From Peribacillus glennii (GTDB taxonomy: Bacteria > Bacillota > Bacilli > Bacillales > DSM-1321), in NCBI RefSeq assembly GCF_003429105.1, contig NZ_QVTD01000003.1, forward strand, positions 868,001-932,000: a stretch of 64,000 bases of DNA, written 5' to 3'. Positions within the stretch are counted from its first letter, which is position 1; each line of letters begins with the position of its first letter. This document shows, one piece after another, positions 28,318-34,912 of the stretch. Both the position numbers and the translations under genes were made by a program. Below the pieces are notes generated by a model. The model was not told the DNA's origin and made no database searches. It was given only the letters and a program-made list of their open reading frames with translations.

Positions 28318-28467
28318 AGGAAAATAAAAGGCCTTCTTTGGAAGAAGAAGGCCTTTTGGTCACATTCTCCTCATCTATCAAGCAATGCTTGCTGGATTTA
28401 GCACCTTGGCTCATCGCCGGTTGCTGAGGCTTCAAAGGGCCAGTCCCTCCACCTCTCTCGATAAGAT
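28318..28467 (-). promoter_or_regulatory. SAM-I (S-box) riboswitch with terminator
   Basis: On the minus strand the leader begins CTTATCGAGAGAGGTGGAGG and continues GACTGGCCC, GAAGCCTCAGCAACC, GGTGCTAAATCC and GAGAATG, the conserved S-box order. It ends in a perfect terminator (AAAAGGCCTTCTT / AAGAAGGCCTTTT) at about 28325-28355. High SAM should stop transcription before yitJ-metH. Confidence 0.95.
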
Positions 28468-28468
28468 C

Positions 28469-28474
28469 ATTATA
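28469..28474 (-). promoter_or_regulatory. -10 box of the yitJ-metH promoter
   Basis: TATAAT on the minus strand sits six bases ahead of the conserved S-box start; the -35 is not clear. Confidence 0.6.
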
Positions 28475-28658
28475 TAATTGTTTGTAAATTCAAAATTTTA
28501 ATAATTATTACTTTACAACATCCAAAGATTAAATTCAATAGTTTCCTTATTAATCAATTTTAATTTTTTCAATAACGATCAGTGTGGCTCCGGATGTTTT
28601 ATTAATGCGGTTTTGGTGAAATAAATAGTAACCGAATAATAATAGAAGGAGGGTCATG

Positions 28659-29273
28659 ATGCTTGGTGCACTGGCAAAACAATTTAGGAACCCTGATGGC
28701 CTCCTGGGCAGATTTGCAGGCTTGGTGATGTTTTTCGAGAACAGAAAAATTAACCGCTGGACCATCGACCGGGTTGGCATCCAGCCAGGCGATCATATTC
28801 TGGAAGTAGGATTCGGCCCCGGATACGCTATTGAGGAAATGTTCCAAAGATACGGAAACCTGAAAGTCGATGGCATTGATTTGTCTGAAACCATGCTTCA
28901 TGCCGCCCTTGCAAAAAATGAACAGGCCGCAAGAAGTGGAACGCTGAGACTGTTCCACGGGGATGTCGCTGATTTTAGGGAGAATCTCTCCCATTATAAC
29001 AAGGTCATATCAGTGAATAATTATCCGCTTTGGAAGAATAAAAGAAAATCGCTTATCCGCATCCACCAAATGATGCACAATGGCGGAAAGATAGCTATTA
29101 CAGTCCAGCCCAGGGAAGAAGATGCCTCTCGTGAAAAGACATTTTCCCATGCCGTCCAGATTGAGCAGGACCTTTTTTATGCAGGCTTCCGCGAAATATC
29201 GGTACAATTCAAAAAGGTAAGGCCGCAATTAACCGTATGTGTAACTGCTATTTGCAAAAAAAATCATCTATAA
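28659..29273 (+). CDS. Class I SAM-dependent methyltransferase
   Basis: 204 residues. The second of two adjacent ATGs (28659) fits the AAGGAGGG site better. Motif I is ILEVGFGPGYAIEEM and the acidic motif II is VDGIDLS. It ends with a beta-strand region RPQLTVCVTAICKK. The N-terminus (KQFRNPDGLLGRFAGLVM) matches a group of uncharacterised UbiE/Methyltransf_11-like enzymes. The substrate is unknown. It is a single gene facing the MOSC gene. Confidence 0.85.
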   Translation: MLGALAKQFRNPDGLLGRFAGLVMFFENRKINRWTIDRVGIQPGDHILEVGFGPGYAIEEMFQRYGNLKVDGIDLSETMLHAALAKNEQAARSGTLRLFHGDVADFRENLSHYNKVISVNNYPLWKNKRKSLIRIHQMMHNGGKIAITVQPREEDASREKTFSHAVQIEQDLFYAGFREISVQFKKVRPQLTVCVTAICKKNHL

Positions 29274-29307
29274 AAAGGCTGATGATACCCCGATCAGCCT
29301 TTTTTTC
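29274..29307 (+). terminator. Terminator of the methyltransferase gene
   Basis: AAGGCTGAT / ATCAGCCTT hairpin then T7. It overlaps the end of the convergent MOSC gene. Confidence 0.85.
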
Positions 29308-29971
29308 GGGGATCAGCCCTGATTGATTTTTTTAACAGGGCTTCCCGTTTCAATGATGCTTTGTTTTTCCACACCTCAGCAAGTTCGTCAATGTCCAGAA
29401 GCTTTTCCAACCCTGCCAGACCATCCTTATCATGGAAAAGAACCTGATTGCCATACAGTACGCTTACCTTATCCTGCACCCTTTCCACTAACTCGATTGA
29501 GTCCCGGACGGAAACCATACCTTCCTCAAGCACCCTTGCAAAATAACCGGTAAAAGCTGTTTCAAGGATATTTTTCAAGAATTCCCGCTCTTTATTAAAA
29601 TATGAAATGGTCGCACACGGAATACGGCCTTGTGTAATTTGGACGATGGATTCCCCAATTTTAAATATATCACCTATGTATACATCTTCTTCCTTCATTC
29701 CCGTAACAGTCAAATTTTCGCCAAAGGCAGGGATAGGAAGCCTTTTCCCGAAGACCTCTTCCCACATGGAATAATGCTCATAAGCATAAAAACAGATCAC
29801 CCGGTCGGGTCCGCCGTGATTTTTCCTGTTCCCCACTCCATCTCCCTTAATTATTTCTTTTGTAACCATTGCACTTTCTACCGGCTTCTTAGTGATTGCT
29901 GTGTTGAGCTGTGCCCCCGAATGGATTTGCAGTTGCGGCCTCCCTATTTGAAAAGAAACAATCGATCTCAT
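29294..29971 (-). CDS. MOSC domain protein with C-terminal 3-alpha domain (YiiM-like)
   Basis: 225 residues. The MOSC core includes NHGGPDRVICFYAYEHY, FGENLTVTGMKEEDVYIGD and the conserved cysteine in QGRIPCATISYF. A short helical tail (EKLLDIDELAEVWKN) matches the 3-alpha domain. YiiM-type proteins reduce N-hydroxylated bases using molybdenum cofactor; the Bacillus homologue is YflK. The ATG has GAAGGGG upstream. Confidence 0.9.
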   Translation of the reverse strand: MRSIVSFQIGRPQLQIHSGAQLNTAITKKPVESAMVTKEIIKGDGVGNRKNHGGPDRVICFYAYEHYSMWEEVFGKRLPIPAFGENLTVTGMKEEDVYIGDIFKIGESIVQITQGRIPCATISYFNKEREFLKNILETAFTGYFARVLEEGMVSVRDSIELVERVQDKVSVLYGNQVLFHDKDGLAGLEKLLDIDELAEVWKNKASLKREALLKKSIRADPRKKG

Positions 29972-30054
29972 ATCACTTTCCCCTTCTTTTTCAAAAGATT
30001 AATGTAATTATACAAAAATTCAGCCAATTAAAGATAGCAATCTTTATGCATGTC

Positions 30055-30083
30055 GTGACAGACTAAGAATCTTATGGTATCCT
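30055..30083 (+). promoter_or_regulatory. Candidate promoter for repeat copy C / antisense RNA
   Basis: GTGACA, an exact 17-base spacer, and TATCCT. It would start a + strand RNA near 30090 that runs through repeat copy C and meets the 3' end of the toxin mRNA. The -10 is poor, so this is tentative. Confidence 0.35.
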
Positions 30084-30099
30084 AATGATAGAAATGCGA

Positions 30100-30195
30100 G
30101 TAGAAAACACGCCGTTTGGCGAGCCTATATGGTGAACAAAGAGGCATAGCCCTGACCCAAAGAGCGCGGCGCTTCAGCCTGTATTCTGCTTTATA
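30100..30195 (+). repeat. Dispersed intergenic repeat, copy C
   Basis: GTTTGGCGAGCCT (30114-30126), a central TAGCCCTGACCC, and AGCCTGTATTCTGC (30176-30189). This is the shortest copy. It lies between the MOSC gene and the toxin locus. Confidence 0.7.
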
Positions 30196-30230
30196 CAGTA
30201 AGAAAACGCAACCTTCTTATTTCATACAAT

Positions 30231-30265
30231 AAGAAAGCCGTAAATGTGCCAGCATTTACGGCTTT
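30231..30265 (-). terminator. Hairpin ending the toxin mRNA
   Basis: A 13-bp perfect stem AAAGCCGTAAATG / CATTTACGGCTTT; on the minus strand it is followed by CTTATTG. It would give a toxin 3' UTR of about 100 bases. Confidence 0.55.
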
Positions 30266-30312
30266 ACGGCAGACCATCCCTTGAATCAGGGCTCGGCCTA
30301 TAATAGAATGGT

Positions 30313-30355
30313 TAGACCTCCCACTTGCGTAAAGGCCAAGAGAGGTCTATTTTCT
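30313..30355 (+). terminator. Terminator-like hairpin on the antisense strand of the toxin
   Basis: TAGACCTC / GAGGTCTA followed by T4 on the + strand, ending over the toxin stop codon. It could end an antisense antitoxin RNA. Confidence 0.5.
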
Positions 30356-30439
30356 ATGTTGGAAAGTCAGAATGGCGATGACGAGAGTAGCAAATGAAAA
30401 CATGGCCATTAAGGTTTCGAAAATAGTCAGAAGCCTCAC
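30347..30439 (-). CDS. Type I toxin, BsrE/TxpA-like hydrophobic peptide
   Basis: 30 residues if read from GTG (30439), or 27 from CTG (30430). The peptide ends TIFETLMAMFSFATLVIAIL then TFQHRK. It closely resembles B. subtilis BsrE (STFQALMLMLAIGSFIIALL...) and the Hol_Tox family of membrane toxins paired with antisense RNAs. The GGGGGTGAGG before it is typical of this family, but the usual ATG is replaced: the codon after CTT is CTG. An upstream TATAAT and a LexA-like box suggest SOS control. Such peptides damage the membrane. Confidence 0.75.
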   Translation of the reverse strand: MRLLTIFETLMAMFSFATLVIAILTFQHRK

Positions 30440-30493
30440 CCCCTTTCCGGGGTTAGTGGCCGACCCCCCTCGGGTTTGTGCTGCCGCATCTCT

Positions 30494-30533
30494 ATTATAG
30501 CACAACGGTCGATATTTTCCGAACACTTGTTCT
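30494..30533 (-). promoter_or_regulatory. Toxin promoter with LexA-like (SOS) box
   Basis: The minus strand has an extended -10, TGCTATAAT (TATAAT at 30494-30499). The + strand sequence CGAACACTTGTTC (30520-30532) is close to the Bacillus LexA box CGAAC-N4-GTTCG, and covers the place where the weak -35 lies. Repressor bound there should block transcription. Confidence 0.65.
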
Positions 30534-30649
30534 ATTTTGCTTAAATAATGACTTTTGCCCCATAAAAAAGCCATAAAATACTTGAATAATAAAATTAATT
30601 ATCTGAAAATTGTTGCTCTTTAAAAAAAAGATATGTTAAAATAAGATTA

Positions 30650-30748
30650 CAATATATAGTTGAAACACCACCACATTCGCCTATATATTGATTGTAAAAA
30701 ATTAGATTTCCTCTTCTCTCGCTCTATTATTAGGGCGGCTTTTTTTTT
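30650..30748 (+). other. Inverted repeat and weak terminator upstream of mscL
   Basis: CAATATATAG (30650-30659) and CTATATATTG (30681-30690) form a 10-bp perfect inverted repeat with a 21-base gap. Farther on, CGCTC / GGGCG is followed by nine T (30740-30748). Together they could be a leader, an operator or a short RNA. Confidence 0.35.
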
Positions 30749-30833
30749 GCCGGCATAATTGGTAGAGTAAAAATGTTAGGGAATGTTAGTACACAATAAT
30801 GCCTTATTTATTTGGCAGAAAGGCAGGTTAAAG

Positions 30834-31289
30834 GTGTTCACAGAATTCAAGAAATTCATTATGAGAGGAAACGTACTGGACCTGGCAATCGGGGTGGTGA
30901 TCGGTGCGGCGTTCAACAAGATCGTTGATTCAACGGTGAATGATATTTTGATGCCGCCAATCGGGCTGATTGTCGGCAAAGTCGACTTCAGCAATCTGTA
31001 CATAAACCTGTCGGATAAAGATTACAGCTCGCTTGCCGCAGCCCGGGAAGCCGGCGCGGCTACCATCAATTACGGACTGTTCATTAACAACGTCCTTAAC
31101 TTTTTAATTATTTCCTTCGTCATCTTCCTTTTAATAAGACAGGTCAACCGTTTTCATAAGAAGGAAGAGCCAAAAGCAGCCGAAACAAAAAAATGCCCTG
31201 AATGCATCTCGGACATTCCCGTAGTTGCCAAGCGGTGCCCGGCTTGTACATCCTATTTATCAAATGATGAAGGTGAAACGGTGGTTTAA
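30834..31289 (+). CDS. mscL: Large-conductance mechanosensitive channel with C-terminal zinc ribbon
   Basis: 151 residues from the GTG at 30834; longer frames lack the family start. It shows [20 protein letters not shown] (helix 1 pore lining), [20 protein letters not shown] and a second helix [20 protein letters not shown]. It opens under membrane tension to release solutes. Typical MscL ends with a short charged helix; this one adds [20 protein letters not shown], a four-cysteine zinc-ribbon. The ribosome site is weak. Confidence 0.93.
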   Translation: MFTEFKKFIMRGNVLDLAIGVVIGAAFNKIVDSTVNDILMPPIGLIVGKVDFSNLYINLSDKDYSSLAAAREAGAATINYGLFINNVLNFLIISFVIFLLIRQVNRFHKKEEPKAAETKKCPECISDIPVVAKRCPACTSYLSNDEGETVV

Positions 31290-31292
31290 AGA

Positions 31293-31320
31293 TAACAGGG
31301 GGCAAATGCCTCCTGTTTTA
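31293..31320 (+). terminator. Terminator-like hairpin of mscL
   Basis: ACAGGGGGC / GCCTCCTGT with one wobble pair and a T-rich tail. Confidence 0.5.
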
Positions 31321-31412
31321 GTTGGTTTTTATGAAGTTTAAAAAAATTTACCATAAAGCTGTAGTTCAATTATGCCTTTTAACTTTAGTTTTTCAAGACA
31401 ATCAATAGTTTT

Positions 31413-33068
31413 CTAACCGGAAGGGGTTTCCGCAGCTTGGATTTCAGTATCCGTTTCCTTTTCATACTGTTGTTTTCTGCTTTCATCCCAGCCAAACCTG
31501 TCCTGCATATAATCCATGACCCCGCGTTTCCACTGTTTGGCTCCGTGTATATTAAACAGGATTGCTCCTGTCCGTCTCATTAAGAAATCTACCGGTGTGG
31601 CGGCGTTTTCTTCTTCAATCGCATATACCAGCATGGCGAAAACTTGGACGGGAAGCAAATATTTTTCAGCTTCTTTTCCTCTTTCTTGGATTATTCTGTA
31701 AACCTTGCTCACATTGGTTCCATACATTTGAGCGAGTTCACGGGCTGCCTCATTGCTTAACCCCGCTTCCCTTCCAAACGCTGCCTGTGTTTGTATAAAA
31801 CTGTTAAACTGATGTGAACCGCCCATATCACCGCCTGAGATTGGGAGAGACTTTGTGTGGCAGTTGTCAAACTTGATCCCGTATTGCTGTCCAAATTGCT
31901 TTGCAACCGTATCCAACACGGTTTCTGCCATCTTGCGGTATCCCGTAAGTTTACCTCCGGCAATGGTGATCAATCCTGAATCGGACACCCATATTTCGTC
32001 TTTCCGGGAAATCTCTGAGGGCCCCTTGCCTTCCTCCAGTATCAAAGGACGGACACCGGCCCAACTGGATTCTACATCCGACTCTGTAATCCCGGCCTCA
32101 GGAAACATATATTGGATCGCTTTGATAATATAAGCCCGGTCATCGATGGTCATTTTTGCATCAGCCGGGTCTCCTTCATAAAACGTATCGGTTGTCCCGA
32201 CATACGCTTTACCTGCACGGGGAATCGCAAAAATCATCCTTCCGTCCTGAGTATCAAAGTAGACAGCCTGTTTTAACGGAAACCGCGATTGGTCAATAAC
32301 GACATGGGCTCCCTTTGTCAGCTGTAGCGCTTTGCCGTGTTTGGAATGATCTTTTTCCCGAAGCAGGTCGCCCCATGGTCCGGCCGCGTTAATGATTTTT
32401 TTCGCCCTTACCGTAATCCGCCCGCCGTACAAAAGGTCCTCTACGACAGCTCCGGCCACCTTATCCCCATTGTAAATAAAATCAATCACTTTCCCATAAT
32501 TTAATAAGTGCGCTCCCATTTCTGATGCTTTTTTAGCGACCTCGATCGTCAGCCGTGCATCATCTGTACGGTACTCTACATAATAGCCTCCGCCAGCAAG
32601 GCCTTCCTTTCTGATAAGCGGCTCTTTATCAATGGTTTCAGCCGCCGACAACATCGCGCGCCGTTCTGCCCGTTTGACCCCTGCAAGGAAATCATAAACG
32701 CGCAAACCTATTGACGTGGTCCATCTGCCAAATGTGCCCCCGGTATGGAAAGGCAGCAGCATCCATTCTGGTGAAGTGACATGGGGGCCGTTTTCGTAAA
32801 CCACCGCCCGCTCTTTCCCTACTTCAGCCACCATGGCTGCTTCAAATTGCTTAAGATAGCGCAGCCCTCCATGGACAAGCTTCGTGGAGCGGCTTGAGGT
32901 GCCTGCCGCGAAATCCTGCATTTCTGCCAATGCTACTTTCATTCCGCGTGTCGCAGCATCAAGGGCGATTCCTGATCCGGTAATGCCCCCTCCGATTACT
33001 AGCAAATCGAATTCTTCCGATTGTAGCTTTTTGAGTTTCTCTTTCCGTTGTAAATTCGAAAACCTCAT
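31413..33068 (-). CDS. glpD: Aerobic glycerol-3-phosphate dehydrogenase
   Basis: 551 residues, normal size. The N-terminal FAD motif is LLVIGGGITGSGIALDAATRG, then GTSSRSTKLVHGGLRYL. The C-terminal domain holds GLITIAGGKLTGYRKMAE. It oxidises glycerol 3-phosphate to dihydroxyacetone phosphate at the membrane and passes electrons to quinone. AGGAGGAG precedes the ATG. It lies only 24 bases after the PAP2 gene, leaving no room for the GlpP-controlled leader known in B. subtilis. The glpF and glpK genes are not nearby. Confidence 0.96.
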   Translation of the reverse strand: MRFSNLQRKEKLKKLQSEEFDLLVIGGGITGSGIALDAATRGMKVALAEMQDFAAGTSSRSTKLVHGGLRYLKQFEAAMVAEVGKERAVVYENGPHVTSPEWMLLPFHTGGTFGRWTTSIGLRVYDFLAGVKRAERRAMLSAAETIDKEPLIRKEGLAGGGYYVEYRTDDARLTIEVAKKASEMGAHLLNYGKVIDFIYNGDKVAGAVVEDLLYGGRITVRAKKIINAAGPWGDLLREKDHSKHGKALQLTKGAHVVIDQSRFPLKQAVYFDTQDGRMIFAIPRAGKAYVGTTDTFYEGDPADAKMTIDDRAYIIKAIQYMFPEAGITESDVESSWAGVRPLILEEGKGPSEISRKDEIWVSDSGLITIAGGKLTGYRKMAETVLDTVAKQFGQQYGIKFDNCHTKSLPISGGDMGGSHQFNSFIQTQAAFGREAGLSNEAARELAQMYGTNVSKVYRIIQERGKEAEKYLLPVQVFAMLVYAIEEENAATPVDFLMRRTGAILFNIHGAKQWKRGVMDYMQDRFGWDESRKQQYEKETDTEIQAAETPSG

Positions 33069-33092
33069 TGCAAAGCTCCTCCTCAGGTATCT

Positions 33093-33794
33093 CTACTTGT
33101 TGTACGACCCTTTTATCCCCTGACTCTCCTTTGCCTTTTTTAAAAGGTATTCCCCATAACGAAACAAAAGCCCGCATATGGTAAGCCATGCGCCGCCTGC
33201 GGCAAATCCGGCAATCACATCGCTAGGGTAATGGACGCCTAAATAAATCCTGCTTAAACCAATAAGGAAAATGATTAAAGCACAAAATCCTCCAAACAAC
33301 CAATCCAGATAAACAGGTGTTGAAATTTTCACGAGAATAATAGCCAAGGCTCCATAAAATATAAACGATCCCATTGAATGTCCACTGGGAAAACTAAAGC
33401 CATGTTCTACGATGATTGGATAAATATCCGGCCGTTCCCTCTTAAAGATCCATTTTAACAGCATGTTGAACAGCCCGCCTGCCGTAGAAGAAAAAAGTAG
33501 AAAGACGGCGAATCGTTTCTTGTGCATGAGCACAAGCAGTATCGAGATTCCCAATGTGGCAAACGTCAGCCATGTCTTGGAACCGAAATAGGTAATCACC
33601 TTCATGGCGGATGTAAGACGGTCGGAAACCAGACCCTGCACAAATTGAATGATGGCTGAATCAAACCTAACCAGTTCATTTTCTCTTAATTCTTCTACAA
33701 TCCCCAAGAAAACAACTATGTATGATATGAATAATATTGCTATAAAAAGAAAATAACCGATTGTTTTATTTTTCAGAAAAACCACCCCAACCAT
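33093..33794 (-). CDS. PAP2-family membrane phosphatase
   Basis: 233 residues, about six helices. The three phosphatase motifs are KWIFKRERP, SFPSGHSMGS and SRIYLGVHYPSDV, with catalytic histidines in the second and third. Relatives dephosphorylate undecaprenyl pyrophosphate or phosphatidate-type lipids. The start is uncertain: the ATG at 33794 has no clear ribosome site, and a non-ATG start behind the internal GGGGTGG is possible. It probably shares a transcript with glpD, which is an uncommon pairing. Confidence 0.88.
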   Translation of the reverse strand: MVGVVFLKNKTIGYFLFIAILFISYIVVFLGIVEELRENELVRFDSAIIQFVQGLVSDRLTSAMKVITYFGSKTWLTFATLGISILLVLMHKKRFAVFLLFSSTAGGLFNMLLKWIFKRERPDIYPIIVEHGFSFPSGHSMGSFIFYGALAIILVKISTPVYLDWLFGGFCALIIFLIGLSRIYLGVHYPSDVIAGFAAGGAWLTICGLLFRYGEYLLKKAKESQGIKGSYNK

Positions 33795-33867
33795 GGAATC
33801 ATGATACTCATTTGTTTGAAATATACCTCATCGATTGCCTTGTAAACAAGGATACATACTTTTTATA

Positions 33868-33912
33868 AAAGAAAATAAATGATCCAGAGCTCCCTTTACT
33901 AGGCCCTGGATC
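33868..33912 (-). terminator. Terminator-like hairpin of ku
   Basis: GATCCAG / CTGGATC stem with inner pairing and a T-rich minus-strand tail (ATTTATTTTC). Confidence 0.5.
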
Positions 33913-33921
33913 TGTTTGGCA

Positions 33922-34764
33922 TTAAGCTTCCTTTCTTTTGGCCGGAGTCTTTTTGCGGGCTACCCTCTTCTTTGCTGCTGGCTTCTCCGGCTTGGTCCTG
34001 TCGATGGATGCCTGGAGTGCAGCCATTAAATCCGTTACTTTGGCAGCAGCCGGAGTATCCCGTTCTTTCGGCGTGATTGTCCTGCCTTCTTTTTTGGATT
34101 CAATAAGCTCCAATAAAGCGGTCCGGTAATCATCATTGTATTTGCCCGGATCAAATTCCGTCGTTAACTGGTCAATCAGCATAATTGCCGTATCGAGTTC
34201 TTTGTCCGTCACATTCTCCCCCGCCGGAACATTGGGTACATCCGCTACGGAGCGAACTTCATCAGGATAATGGATGGTTTCCATCAGCAATGTATTTTCC
34301 ACAACCCGGATAACCGCCATTTGCTCTTTAGCCCTTATAATTATTTTGGCCAGGCCAACCTTTTTCGATTGTTCCAGAGCAGCCCGAAGAAGGGAATATG
34401 CCTTCACGCCGCCTTCGTTAGGGGACATATAGTAGCTTTTGTTAAAGTAGATCGGATCTATTTCTTCCATCTTGACGAAATCAATAATTTCAACAGCCCG
34501 TTCTTCATTTACCTTTTTCAATTCCTCTAATTCTTCATCGTCGATGACGACAAACTTGCCTTTTGTATATTCAAAAGCACGGACGATGTCTTCGCTTCCT
34601 ACTTCTTTTTCACAAACGGGGCAGACTTTTTCGTATTTGATCGGGGAATGGCATTCCTTATGGAGCGTCCTGAGCGAAATGTCTTTATTCTCTGTTGCCG
34701 CATGCAGCTTAATCGGTATGTTTACTAACCCAAAACTGATGCTTCCCTTCCACATAGTATGCAC
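33922..34764 (-). CDS. ku: Non-homologous end-joining protein Ku
   Basis: 280 residues from the GTG at 34764, five bases after AGAGGTG. A 56-residue longer frame has no support. It begins MHTMWKGSISFGLVNIPIKL, the bacterial Ku core start, and carries CHSPIKYEKVCPVCEKEV. The tail is basic and Lys/Ala/Pro-rich (KPAAKKRVARKKTPAKRK), usual for DNA contact. It binds DNA ends and recruits LigD, whose gene is divergent. In B. subtilis the pair protects spores during germination. Confidence 0.95.
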   Translation of the reverse strand: MHTMWKGSISFGLVNIPIKLHAATENKDISLRTLHKECHSPIKYEKVCPVCEKEVGSEDIVRAFEYTKGKFVVIDDEELEELKKVNEERAVEIIDFVKMEEIDPIYFNKSYYMSPNEGGVKAYSLLRAALEQSKKVGLAKIIIRAKEQMAVIRVVENTLLMETIHYPDEVRSVADVPNVPAGENVTDKELDTAIMLIDQLTTEFDPGKYNDDYRTALLELIESKKEGRTITPKERDTPAAAKVTDLMAALQASIDRTKPEKPAAKKRVARKKTPAKRKEA

Positions 34765-34912
34765 GTTTTCACCTCTTCCTGTAAAAATAGTGTCCCATAT
34801 AGCATATTTTTTCTTTCCCGCCTTAAAATAACTCATAAAAACAATTGGTAATGGCCGAGTCTTGTTGCGGCACAATGTTCGTATCATTTTACATACAGAA
34901 AGAGTGATCCAG

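Noticed and set aside
34880..34907. CATACAG near the ligD start as a sigma-G -10
   Set aside because: It would leave almost no leader before the GTG and has no -35 at the right distance.
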